The notes under the pieces were generated by a model, which had not been told where the DNA came from, did no database searches, and saw nothing but the letters and a program-made list of their open reading frames with translations. A DNA stretch of 11,450 nt from IDS-8 sp035304285 (GTDB lineage Bacteria > Pseudomonadota > Gammaproteobacteria > Steroidobacterales > Woeseiaceae). A program made the position numbers and the translations under genes. The DNA lies in contig DATGQI010000021.1 of the NCBI GenBank assembly GCA_035304285.1, positions 1-11,450 on the forward strand, in the 5' to 3' direction. Below, piece after piece: positions 1-7,010 of the stretch (positions within the stretch are counted from its first letter, which is position 1; each line of letters begins with the position of its first letter).

Positions 1-2322
1 CTGCCCCGCATCGAGCAGGTTACGCAGCGGGCTGGAAGCCGGCGCGAGCGTGACGGGAAGCCCCGTCTGGCTGTAGGGCAGGATGGTTTCGCCGCCTGTG
101 GTAAAGAACGACTCGACATCCTTGAAGAAGACGCCGACCGATACCAGCGCCTCTTCGGTGAAATACCACTCGAGCGCCAGGTCGAAGCTGTTCGCGCGGA
201 ACGGGTCGAGCCCCGGGTTACCGGCATCGTATTCAAACGGAGGCCCGTTAAAGCTGTCGAGGGAACCGCCCGGTGTCAGGTTACCGAGACTCGGTCGTGT
301 CATCACGCGGGCGGCGGCGAAGCGCAGGAGCAGGTCTTCCTGCAACTCGAACACCATGTTCAAGGACGGTAGCGTATCGTCGTAGTCTCTCTCGACCGTG
401 ACATCCGCCCCGCTCACCTGGCCGGTTGAAGTGGTAGTTGTCTCGACGTAGCGAACACCTACGTTACCGCGAACCGGTATGTTGCCCATCGTCATGTCGA
501 AGTTGAGCTGGGCCCAGATGCCAATATCTTCTTCCTTGACGTTGCGCATGTTGCCGGCCTGTGCACCGCCGGGAACGTCGTAAATCCCGATCATCGCGGC
601 CGCCGCCGGTACATTCGCGGAGATCCAGCTCGTATCGATTCCCGCGGGCGCGCCCAGGCCGGAACCGAAGCCCGTCACGCTCGTCACGAGGTCGCCCGTC
701 ACCGGGATGCCGGGGATATCGTTGATGCCGTCGTCATCCAGGTCACAGTCGAAGAAGCCGGCATCGCACACCCGGGAACCGGACGTGTTCTCCCTCCGGA
801 ACTCGGTCGTATCGAAGCCGAACTCTTTCCAGCTCAGGCCGCCGCTGATCGTGAACGAGTCGTTGAGGTCGAACTCGACACTGCCCATTACGGCGTCGAA
901 GGAGTTATCGACAGTCTGGGGACGATCCCGGACCTCCGTGAACGCGAACTGGCTGGCGTCGTTAACGTCCAGTGATCCGAAATCTATGAAGGGCGTGTTG
1001 CCGTCCTGCGAGAAATCGTACACGTAGCCGGTGACCACCGGTACAGCGTCGTAAAGTATCGTCGTTTGCACGGGCACGTCATGTTCCGATTCGCTGGTGC
1101 CGGCAAAACCGTGCACGCGGAAGCGGTCGGTGAATTCGTGATCGATGTTCAGCGTGAACTGCGTGAAGTCGGTGTTCAACTCGTCGAATCGATGTTCACT
1201 CCTGACAGGATGAGTTCCGTCGCCGATGGGATTCAGCGTAAACGTCCCGGACTCGATGGTGTGCAGGTTCGGGTTCGTGGTGAAGCTCTCGACATCGATT
1301 GCGCCCTGCTGCCCCCGAAAGAACACCTCCAGGTATTCCTCATCCCGAGTCGCATCAAACTGCGAGAACAAGGCATCGAGCGAAATCTCGGTGCGGTCGG
1401 TCGGGCGGAACTGCAGGGAACCGGTCACACCCAGGCGCTCCTGCTCATGCGTCAGGCGCCCGTATCGCGGAATGCGCGGGTGATAGACGAGCGAGTTGGT
1501 ATCGATCGACGAGCAGCCCGGATCAGCCGGATTGGCAGCGCAATCAACGCCGCCGACGGAACCGAACGTGCCGTCCTCCCAGCGCACGGTCGAGAAACCT
1601 TCCTCCAGTATGTTCCGGTCGGAATACGCGACCGACAGCAACCCGCCAAATGTCCCCTCGGCGTTGGTCGCAGAGATCAATCCTGAAAAACGGGGGTTGA
1701 ATTCCTCGGACAGGTCGTTCCAGCCGCCTTGAATAGACGTGGCCAGCGTTAAACCTTCATCGTAATCGAACGGTCGCGCAGTACGCAGGTCGACCGTCGC
1801 GCCAATCGAGCCTTCTTCAACGTCTGCCGAACCTGTCTTGCGCACCGTGATACCGGTGAACAGATCGGAAGCGAATGTATTGAAATCGAATCCACGACCA
1901 CGATTCGAACCGCCGGAGGAATCCGCGCTTCCGGTGGTGTTCATCGCTTCCATGTTGTTGATGCGGATTCGGTTGAAGTCTCCCGGGAGACCGCGAACGG
2001 TAATGCGGCGGCCTTCCCCGTTGACCCTGTCGATCGAAACTCCGGGAATTCGCTGAATCGATTCCGCCAGGTTGAGGTCCGGGAAATCCGCGATATCCTC
2101 GGCGCTGATCGCATCCACCACGCCAGCTTCGGAACGCTTGGTCGCGAGCGACTGTCGCAAACTGCTGCGATAACCCTGTACGACGATTTCTTCGAGAACG
2201 TCCTCGGGTTCCTGCGCCTGGGCGTTAGCGGGCCACGGAGCTGCCAGCGCAATTACAAGTGACAACAAACCAGATCGTGTCAGCCATGACGCGGATGCGT
2301 CGGGATGCCGGTAGGTGTTCAT
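1..2322 (-). CDS. TonB-dependent outer-membrane receptor (N-terminal 774 codons, cut by window edge)
   Basis: This gene encodes an outer-membrane, energy-coupled importer of a large substrate. The frame is open from ATG 2320-2322 to base 1 with no stop, so the C-terminal barrel strands and true stop lie outside the window. A G-rich Shine-Dalgarno (GAGGGGG) sits about 7 bases before the ATG. Residues 1-36 form a signal peptide (hydrophobic stretch about 19-29, cleavage after ANA or AQA). A TonB-box-like EEIVVQG follows at 44-50. The plug spans about 55-180, with the DFPDLNLAESIQRIPGVSI segment, ITVRGLPGDFNRIRINN, and the FDFNTFASDLFTGITVRKT and EGSIGATVDLRTARPF motifs typical of the Xanthomonas/Caulobacter receptor class. 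The barrel begins after that. Two cysteine-bearing loops (C261/C270 and C519/C526) and an Asp-rich segment at 525-535 stand out. Linkage to kdgK and eda suggests a uronate-containing oligosaccharide as substrate, which is inference only. An operator-like palindrome overlaps its promoter. Confidence 0.95.
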   Translation of the reverse strand, partial: MNTYRHPDASASWLTRSGLLSLVIALAAPWPANAQAQEPEDVLEEIVVQGYRSSLRQSLATKRSEAGVVDAISAEDIADFPDLNLAESIQRIPGVSIDRVNGEGRRITVRGLPGDFNRIRINNMEAMNTTGSADSSGGSNRGRGFDFNTFASDLFTGITVRKTGSADVEEGSIGATVDLRTARPFDYDEGLTLATSIQGGWNDLSEEFNPRFSGLISATNAEGTFGGLLSVAYSDRNILEEGFSTVRWEDGTFGSVGGVDCAANPADPGCSSIDTNSLVYHPRIPRYGRLTHEQERLGVTGSLQFRPTDRTEISLDALFSQFDATRDEEYLEVFFRGQQGAIDVESFTTNPNLHTIESGTFTLNPIGDGTHPVRSEHRFDELNTDFTQFTLNIDHEFTDRFRVHGFAGTSESEHDVPVQTTILYDAVPVVTGYVYDFSQDGNTPFIDFGSLDVNDASQFAFTEVRDRPQTVDNSFDAVMGSVEFDLNDSFTISGGLSWKEFGFDTTEFRRENTSGSRVCDAGFFDCDLDDDGINDIPGIPVTGDLVTSVTGFGSGLGAPAGIDTSWISANVPAAAAMIGIYDVPGGAQAGNMRNVKEEDIGIWAQLNFDMTMGNIPVRGNVGVRYVETTTTSTGQVSGADVTVERDYDDTLPSLNMVFELQEDLLLRFAAARVMTRPSLGNLTPGGSLDSFNGPPFEYDAGNPGLDPFRANSFDLALEWYFTEEALVSVGVFFKDVESFFTTGGETILPYSQTGLPVTLAPASSPLRNLLDAGQ

Positions 2323-2409
2323 CGTTTTCCCCCTCAGGATTTCAGGCAGCGCCAGTTGTCGTGGCTGCCAGCCCGCTGATGAGGGTAAGCAGCCAGTGCG
2401 ACACCCGGA

Positions 2410-2437
2410 ATATTACAATTTATGACACCGGTGTCAA
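2410..2437 (-). promoter_or_regulatory. Putative sigma-70 promoter of the TonB receptor
   Basis: On the minus strand a perfect -35 box TTGACA (2437-2432) is followed after 16 bases by TAATAT (2415-2410), a 4/6 match to the -10 consensus. Transcription would start near 2403, giving a leader of about 80 bases before the receptor ATG at 2322. The spacer and -35 box are covered by the palindrome at 2423-2436, which suggests repression by steric block. This is a sequence-pattern call only. Confidence 0.55.
2423..2436. promoter_or_regulatory. LacI-type operator palindrome over the TonB receptor promoter
   Basis: TGACACCGGTGTCA is a perfect 14-base palindrome with a central CG, the usual symmetry of LacI/GalR-family operators. 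It lies about 100 bases upstream of the receptor start and overlaps the proposed -35 box and spacer. A 14-base palindrome by itself is not rare in 11 kb; its position over a promoter is what makes it credible. The cognate regulator is not in the window. Confidence 0.6.
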
Positions 2438-2598
2438 ACATTTTGTGAGCATAAGATCTTCGTGCGGCGGCTAGCACGGATGGCCCGGAACACTACCTTT
2501 GGGACAGGACAGGTGCGGGGTCAAAAGTTATGAGGATCAACAGGTTGTGACGTTCGAGCGGCGTACATCGTGCACTGGAGGGATGCGGAGAGCGAAAG

Positions 2599-3135
2599 CT
2601 AATGTACCCATTCGTCCTTCAGCAGTTCGGCCTGGTTGGCTTCCCACTTCACTTCCGCTTTCATTTCCTCGGCGCCAGGCCCTGCGCCAAAGAACTCGTA
2701 GATGACGACGCCATTGTCCTGGTCGCTTTCGATGATGCGGTGCGGGACCCAGTTTTGATGCGCGTCGGTGAGCGCTTGCCGGACTTGTGCCGGGACTTGT
2801 GCCATTTCGATGTCGCGCTGAATCTCAACCACTGCCCAGCGCCCGTCGACAGTCGTCATGTCGAGCTCCACTTCCGCGCCATCGGGCATTTTTCCCGCGA
2901 TATCGTAGTAATCCCGCCCTTCGCGGACCTCGTGCTCCGCTGCCAGAAGCTGCATTTCGGGCCGCACTGCCTGCGCAGCCTGGAGCACCTCTGCCGGCAC
3001 TGCCTCGAGACTAGTCGCCTCCTTTCCCGAGGCATCGACGCGTTTTCCTGTTGCGTCGTCCGCAGGGCCGCACGCTGTAAGCAGGAGGCAGAACAGCAGC
3101 ACGAATGCCGGACGGTATCGGCTTGTCTGGGTCAT
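2599..3135 (-). CDS. Lipoprotein with two PepSY-like repeats
   Basis: This is a 178-residue predicted lipoprotein. Residues 1-22 are a lipoprotein signal peptide ending in the lipobox LTAC, with Cys22 as the lipidated residue. Gly23 follows, with no Asp at +2 to force inner-membrane retention, so outer-membrane anchoring is possible. After a short linker there are two similar units, about 46-106 and 114-176. Each begins VPAxV and ends in beta-strand-rich sequence (for example AEVELDMTTVDGRWAVVEIQ), resembling PepSY-like (beta-lactamase-inhibitor-like) domains. Such domains are usually periplasmic and bind or inhibit proteins, but no function can be assigned here. A good Shine-Dalgarno (GAGGAG) lies 8 bases before the ATG. 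The gene begins 49 bases after the kdgK stop on the same strand, so it may be the last gene of the eda-kdgK transcript or have its own promoter near the palindrome at 3176-3189. Confidence 0.82.
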   Translation of the reverse strand: MTQTSRYRPAFVLLFCLLLTACGPADDATGKRVDASGKEATSLEAVPAEVLQAAQAVRPEMQLLAAEHEVREGRDYYDIAGKMPDGAEVELDMTTVDGRWAVVEIQRDIEMAQVPAQVRQALTDAHQNWVPHRIIESDQDNGVVIYEFFGAGPGAEEMKAEVKWEANQAELLKDEWVH

Positions 3136-3175
3136 GAAGGGTCTCCTCAGGTTTTGCGACTAAGATTAGTTGGAC

Positions 3176-3189
3176 GGAAACCGGTTACC
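3176..3189. promoter_or_regulatory. CG-centred palindrome at the kdgK 3' end, copy of the eda site
   Basis: GGAAACCGGTTACC is a palindrome with one mismatched pair. It contains the kdgK stop codon (TAA, read 3187-3185) and lies 41-54 bases upstream of the lipoprotein gene. The identical 14-mer occurs, read on the minus strand, at 4965-4952 upstream of eda. The shared ACCGGT core also appears in the receptor-promoter palindrome. It may be an operator for the lipoprotein gene or an auxiliary operator. Location inside a coding end makes this less certain than the other two sites. Confidence 0.45.
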
Positions 3190-4213
3190 GCTGCACGCGG
3201 CCGGATGCATCTCCGCCCATCAGGTTTCGCACCTCGGCAACCGACACCCTGTTGAAGTCGCCCGATATCGAATGCTTGAGGCAACTTGCAGCAACGGCGA
3301 ATTCGAGCGCGTCCTGCCGGTTCTCGTAAGTATTCAGGCCGAAGATGAGGGCGGAGGCGAAGCTGTCGCCTCCTCCGACGCGATCGACAATGTCGGTGAT
3401 CTCGAAGCGCCGTGACAGGTGAAAACCGCTCTCGTCGCGGAGGCACGCCGACCAGCCGTTGCGGTCGGCGCTCATCGACTCGCGCAACGTAATGGCCATC
3501 ACGGAAAGGTTTGGATAGGTTTCCATCATCTTTGCGCTCAGCGCTTCGTACTTTGCGTGGTCGAGTTTGCCGCTGCCGACATCCACGTCGACAGTGACGC
3601 CAAGCGATTTCTGACAATCCTCTTCGTTCGCAATGCCGACATCGACAAACTTCACGAGCTCCGACATCACTTCGACGGCCGTTTTCCCGTACTTCCAGAG
3701 CTTACCGCGATAGTTGAAATCGCAGGACACGGTAAGCCCCTGTGATTTCGCCGCGTGTACGCATTCAAAACTCAAGTCGGCGGCAGACTGGCTCAGCGCC
3801 GGGGTGATACCGGTGATGTGCAGCCACTTCGCATTGGCAAGGATGCGATTCCAGTCGAAGTCGCCTGGCGTCGCCTCCGCGATCGCGGAACCGGCCCGGT
3901 CGTAGATGACCTTGGACGGACGCTGGTTGGCCCCGGTCTCGAGAAAATAGATGCCGACACGATTGCCCGCGCGAACGATCGAACTCGTATCCACGTTAAA
4001 GCCGCGCAGCTCGCGTACGGCTGCATCTCCGATGTCGTTCTCCGGCAGGGCTGTGATGAATCCCGAGTCCAGCCCGAAGTTCGCCAGCGCAACCGCGACG
4101 TTAGCTTCGCCGCCGCCGAACGTCGCCTCGAAAGACGGCGACTGGAAGAAGCGCTCGTTACCGGGCGTTTTCAGCCGCAGCATGATTTCCCCGAACGACA
4201 GGAAGTCCGCCAT
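3185..4213 (-). CDS. kdgK: 2-keto-3-deoxygluconate kinase (PfkB/ribokinase family)
   Basis: The enzyme phosphorylates 2-keto-3-deoxy-D-gluconate to KDPG with ATP in the cytoplasm, feeding the lower Entner-Doudoroff step. The start chosen is ATG 4213-4211 (MADFLSFGEIMLRL), preceded by AGAAGGAG four bases upstream. The open frame extends 78 codons further, but that part overlaps eda and lacks family similarity. The 342-residue product has the N-terminal PfkB signature (GGGEANVAVALANFG, 33-47) and YDRAGSAI (104-111). CDFNYRGKLW (164-173) is characteristic of KDG kinases. The C-terminal DRVGGGDSFASAL (277-289) contributes the GGGD anion hole and catalytic Asp283. Length matches the family. It lies 64 bases downstream of eda on the same strand, so the two are probably co-transcribed. 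Confidence 0.93.
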   Translation of the reverse strand: MADFLSFGEIMLRLKTPGNERFFQSPSFEATFGGGEANVAVALANFGLDSGFITALPENDIGDAAVRELRGFNVDTSSIVRAGNRVGIYFLETGANQRPSKVIYDRAGSAIAEATPGDFDWNRILANAKWLHITGITPALSQSAADLSFECVHAAKSQGLTVSCDFNYRGKLWKYGKTAVEVMSELVKFVDVGIANEEDCQKSLGVTVDVDVGSGKLDHAKYEALSAKMMETYPNLSVMAITLRESMSADRNGWSACLRDESGFHLSRRFEITDIVDRVGGGDSFASALIFGLNTYENRQDALEFAVAASCLKHSISGDFNRVSVAEVRNLMGGDASGRVQR

Positions 4214-4277
4214 TTTCTCCTTCTCCCTTCTTTGAGTTAAGTGTCCCGAACGTGGTATTCGCGGCGTGCGTGCAGCG

Positions 4278-4928
4278 CTACCGTCCGGAGCGCGACCTTG
4301 CAATCGCCACTGCCTCTGTTGCCAGTGACCGGATACGGGCGTAGTCGCTGTCCCGGATCGCATCTTTTGGCGTAAGCCAGCTGCCGCCGCAGGCAATGAC
4401 TGACGGCACTGCCAGGTAGTCGCCCAGGTTCTCCGCCGAAACTCCACCGGTCGGCATGAACTTCATCTCGCGGAATGCGGAACTCAACGCCTTGATCATG
4501 GCGACGCCGCCGCAAACGCCGGCAGGGAAGAACTTGACGATACGGAGCCCGAGATTGAAAGCGTGCTGGAGCTCCGATGCCGTCGCAATGCCCGGGAAAA
4601 CGGGCAACCCGTGCGCCTGCGCCACCTCTACGACCCCGTCATCGAGTCCCGGCGAAACGATGAATGCTGCCCCGGCGGATACCGCGGCCTCCGCCTGCGC
4701 CCTCGTCAGCACCGTGCCCGCCCCCACGAACGCTTCCCGCATGTTCTTGCTCACTGCCTCCAGGCAGTTCAGGGCGTCGTCCGTTCGCAGTACGACTTCA
4801 ATGATGGAGAGGCCGCCCGCCAGCAGCGCTTCACTGGTGCGTATGGCGGTTTCCGGGTCGTCGGCCTGGACGAGCGGCACCACGCCGGTGCTCGTCAGCC
4901 GCTCTTCAATCAACCTGGCTTTGGTCAT
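4278..4928 (-). CDS. eda: 2-dehydro-3-deoxy-phosphogluconate (KDPG) aldolase
   Basis: A class I aldolase that splits KDPG into pyruvate and glyceraldehyde-3-phosphate. The 216-residue length is typical. Recognised elements in order are IIEVVLRT (42-49, with Glu44 as the general base and Arg48), FVGAGTVL (67-74), FIVSPG (89-94), PGIATASE (112-119), KFFPAG (132-137, with Lys132 forming the Schiff base) and PTGGVSAEN (159-167). It is the first gene of the minus-strand block and kdgK follows. The Shine-Dalgarno before ATG 4928-4926 is weak (GGTGAC). The CG-centred palindrome at 4952-4965 lies 24-37 bases upstream of the start codon, a position suited to repression. Some homologues also act on 4-hydroxy-2-oxoglutarate, but the kdgK neighbour favours the KDPG role. 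Confidence 0.95.
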   Translation of the reverse strand: MTKARLIEERLTSTGVVPLVQADDPETAIRTSEALLAGGLSIIEVVLRTDDALNCLEAVSKNMREAFVGAGTVLTRAQAEAAVSAGAAFIVSPGLDDGVVEVAQAHGLPVFPGIATASELQHAFNLGLRIVKFFPAGVCGGVAMIKALSSAFREMKFMPTGGVSAENLGDYLAVPSVIACGGSWLTPKDAIRDSDYARIRSLATEAVAIARSRSGR

Positions 4929-4951
4929 GTGGTCGTCACCGTGGGTAGGAA

Positions 4952-4965
4952 GGTAACCGGTTTCC
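4952..4965. promoter_or_regulatory. Operator-like palindrome in the eda / amidohydrolase divergent intergenic region
   Basis: GGTAACCGGTTTCC is palindromic except for one pair and centred on CG, with a perfect AACCGGTT core, as in LacI/GalR-family operators. It lies in the 123-base gap between the divergent starts of eda (4928) and the M20 hydrolase gene (5052). Its reverse complement is identical to the 14-mer at 3176-3189. A -10-like TATAAG (4967-4972, plus strand) abuts it, and the opposite strand reads CTTATA there. It could control eda alone or both directions. No convincing -35 box was found for either. Confidence 0.55.
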
Positions 4966-5051
4966 CTATAAGATATGCCAACAGCGTGGCCAGTTAAATA
5001 TGCTTTGCGACTTTTTGCCAGCCGCCACGAGCTTCGTTAGGCTGCATAGCG

Positions 5052-6314
5052 ATGGATACAGTCGCCAGACCAACCCCGCAGCTAAAGGTAAACATCGAGC
5101 GGCTCAAAAGTACCCTGCTCGAATTATCGCGCATAGGCTTCAACGAAGACGACAAGGGCATTTACCGCGTCGGCTTTTCGGAGGCCGACATGGCCGCGCG
5201 CAGGTGGCTTATGGGCCTGCTGGAAGCGGAAGATTTTTGCCCGCGGATGGACGGTGCCGGAAATGTCTATGGACGCTTCGGCGATCCCGATTCCCCTACC
5301 GTTACCCTGGGTTCGCATCTCGACACCGTTCCGGCCGGCGGGATGTTCGACGGCGCACTCGGTGTGGTCGCCGCTCTCGAGGTCCTGCGCACCTGCAAGG
5401 AGCAGCAGGTAACTCTCGCCTGGCCACTCGAATTGCTTGCCACCAGCGAGGAAGAGGGACGCTATGGCGGGATGCTCGGCGCCCAGGCGATCGCGGGCGA
5501 CCTGACACCCGGCGTCATCCTCAACATGCACGATGCCGACGGTAACCTGCTGTCGGACGCGATGACCGCAGCCGGGATGGATCCGATCGGCGCTCTGGAC
5601 GCGCGGCGACTGCCGGAGACGATGCGCGCGTTCCTGGAGCTGCACATCGAACAGGGGCCCGTGCTCGAGAAACTGGAAAAAACCATTGGCGTGGTCGATG
5701 GAATCTCGGGCGTGTTCAAGTGGATCGTCCGGCTGATCGGCAAGGCCGACCACGCGGGCACTGCCCCGATGAACATGCGCAGCGATGCCTTCATGGGTCT
5801 TGCGGACTTCGCCCATGAGATACCCCGAATCATCGACGAGAACGGTACCGATCGCAGCCGCCTCACGGTTGGCAAGGTCGAGCTGAAGCCCGGCAGCCCG
5901 CATACGATTCCCGGTGAGGCGCTGTTCACGCTGGTCGGCCGCGACAGCGATGAAGATGCGATGCATGAACTGGGCAACGCCTGCCGCAAGAGCTTAAGAG
6001 CGATCGCGCGACGCCACAACCTTCGCTTCGAACACGAGCAGATCAGCTGGCTCGCGCCAATGAGTTGTAATTTCGAGCTCGTTGAAATGCTGGAACGGCA
6101 GGCGGCCTCGCTTGATTTGAGCTATGTGCGAATGCCAAGCGGCGCAGGACACGACACCCAGTTCCTGGCCGAGATCACCCGCGCCGGGCTCCTGTTCGTG
6201 CCCTCGGTCGGCGGCGTCAGCCACTCGCCCGATGAATGGACTCACTGGAGCGACGTCGAAAGCGGCGCGAACCTGCTGTTGAAAGCGGCCGTCGCCCTTG
6301 CGACGGAACGGTAG
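5052..6314 (+). CDS. M20-family amidohydrolase (allantoate / N-carbamoyl-amino-acid hydrolase type)
   Basis: A 420-residue metal-dependent hydrolase of the hydantoinase/carbamoylase branch of the M20 family, which removes carbamoyl or ureido groups, releasing ammonia and CO2. Visible metal and catalytic elements are GSHLDTVPAGGMFDGALG (87-104, His89 and Asp100), SEEEGR (132-137, Glu134/Glu135), LELHIEQGPVLE (195-206, His198) and GGVSHSPDEW (387-396, His391). The dimerisation-lid features KADHAGTAPM (231-240) and HTIPGEA (284-290) and a GAGHDTQ stretch (364-370) are also present. Length is normal for AllC-like enzymes. The Shine-Dalgarno is weak. No signal peptide is seen, so it is cytoplasmic. 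Substrate candidates are allantoate, ureidoglycolate, N-carbamoyl-amino acids or ureidopropionate; the motifs do not decide. A carbamoyltransferase-like gene and a urea-transporter-like symporter downstream support carbamoyl/ureido chemistry. The stop codon abuts a REP pair. Confidence 0.88.
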   Translation: MDTVARPTPQLKVNIERLKSTLLELSRIGFNEDDKGIYRVGFSEADMAARRWLMGLLEAEDFCPRMDGAGNVYGRFGDPDSPTVTLGSHLDTVPAGGMFDGALGVVAALEVLRTCKEQQVTLAWPLELLATSEEEGRYGGMLGAQAIAGDLTPGVILNMHDADGNLLSDAMTAAGMDPIGALDARRLPETMRAFLELHIEQGPVLEKLEKTIGVVDGISGVFKWIVRLIGKADHAGTAPMNMRSDAFMGLADFAHEIPRIIDENGTDRSRLTVGKVELKPGSPHTIPGEALFTLVGRDSDEDAMHELGNACRKSLRAIARRHNLRFEHEQISWLAPMSCNFELVEMLERQAASLDLSYVRMPSGAGHDTQFLAEITRAGLLFVPSVGGVSHSPDEWTHWSDVESGANLLLKAAVALATER

Positions 6315-6344
6315 CTGTCGCCCGTGGGACGGGCTCCTACAGCG
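6314..6344 (-). repeat. GTAG-type REP element, left arm of an inverted pair
   Basis: On the minus strand this reads GTAGGAGCCCGTCCCACGGG followed by CGACAGC. The head is the GTAG tetranucleotide (6340-6337). A perfect six-pair hairpin GCCCGT/ACGGGC closes a three-base loop. It starts at the last base of the M20 hydrolase stop codon and matches the facing arm at 6380-6410 in 27 of 31 positions. REPs of this type are mobilised by RAYT transposases in Xanthomonadaceae and relatives. Here the pair could also attenuate transcription after the hydrolase gene. Confidence 0.85.
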
Positions 6345-6379
6345 TGCTGCTCACAGCAATCGTTACGCCATGACGAAAC

Positions 6380-6410
6380 CGCTGCAGGAGCCCGCCCTGC
6401 GGGCGACAGC
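6380..6410 (+). repeat. GTAG-type REP element (GCAG variant), right arm of an inverted pair
   Basis: The plus strand reads GCAGGAGCCCGCCCTGCGGG followed by CGACAGC. The head is GCAG instead of GTAG. The internal stem GCCCGC/GCGGGC is again perfect, with compensatory differences from the left arm. The two arms are inverted around a 35-base spacer and could fold into one long cruciform or two small hairpins, the arrangement called a BIME. Confidence 0.82.
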
Positions 6411-6572
6411 GCCAACTGCGCACACAAGCCGGAATCCGCTGCGTGTCCTGAAATCATCGACTCGATTCGGTAAACTGCGCTCTTCCCCTTCGCCGACTCC
6501 CCCCAGGAATCCGTTATTCCACATTTCGTTCCGTCACGAGCCGTACAGCTATGTCCCGCGAGATCCCTGCTG

Positions 6573-6965
6573 TTGGGATTGCTCGGGGTGGTTCTCGCGA
6601 GCCAGGTGGCTGCGCAGGAGGTACAACTCGAGGCGGACACAGCTGTTGCCAGTGCCGGGTATTTCCAGTTGCGCTGGAGCGCCACCGCAGCGGTCGAACT
6701 GGAGGAAGCGACTACTCCCGACTTCCGTGCGCCACGCCTCGTGTACTCGGGCTCCGACAGAGCGAGAGTCATTTCCGGCAAGCCCGATGGCGACTGGTAC
6801 TACCGCGCCCGCCCCGTCTCCTCCGACAGCAGCTTCAGCAACATAGTGAAGGTCGAGGTGCGCCATCACCCGATCGAGCGCGCGATTCTGTTTTTCGTTG
6901 TCGGAGCGGTGGTGTTCCTGGCGACGGCGCTGCTTATCGTCAACGGGGCGCGCAAGAAAACATGA
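6573..6965 (+). CDS. Small membrane-anchored protein with FN3-like domain; start uncertain, possible frameshift
   Basis: The product is not assigned to a named family. From TTG 6573 the frame gives 130 residues: the end of a hydrophobic signal sequence (GLLGVVLASQVAAQ), a roughly 80-residue beta-rich domain resembling a fibronectin type III fold (GYFQLRWSA, then DWYYRARPVS), and a C-terminal membrane helix (about 103-123) ending in a short basic tail (ARKK). The predicted topology is a periplasmic domain anchored by its C-terminus. The start is odd. TTG leaves no basic residues before the hydrophobic core. ATG 6551 lies in another frame but would give MSREILLLGLLGVVLASQVA if one C of the CCC at 6565-6567 were absent. 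Either a one-base sequence error or a real disruption of the start is therefore possible. It lies 152 bases upstream of the symporter gene on the same strand. Its role is unknown. Confidence 0.65.
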   Translation: MGLLGVVLASQVAAQEVQLEADTAVASAGYFQLRWSATAAVELEEATTPDFRAPRLVYSGSDRARVISGKPDGDWYYRARPVSSDSSFSNIVKVEVRHHPIERAILFFVVGAVVFLATALLIVNGARKKT

Positions 6966-7010
6966 CGCATTCCCGAAGAATACAAAACCTTGACGGAGAT
7001 ATTTTCGCAC

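Noticed and set aside
1066..1686. 206-codon plus-strand frame inside the TonB receptor
   Set aside because: It is antisense to a continuous receptor reading frame with clear plug and barrel sequence; no motif or ribosome site was seen.
2460..2477. Small inverted repeat CGTGC...GCACG between the receptor and lipoprotein genes, considered as a terminator
   Set aside because: The stem is only five pairs and no T-run follows on either strand.
4214..4447. 78-codon N-terminal extension of kdgK
   Set aside because: It overlaps the end of eda, lacks PfkB similarity and ignores the strong AAGGAG site directly before ATG 4213.
5124..5966. A 280-codon antisense open frame over the M20 hydrolase gene
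   Set aside because: No family resemblance; the opposite strand carries all metal ligands of the M20 enzyme.
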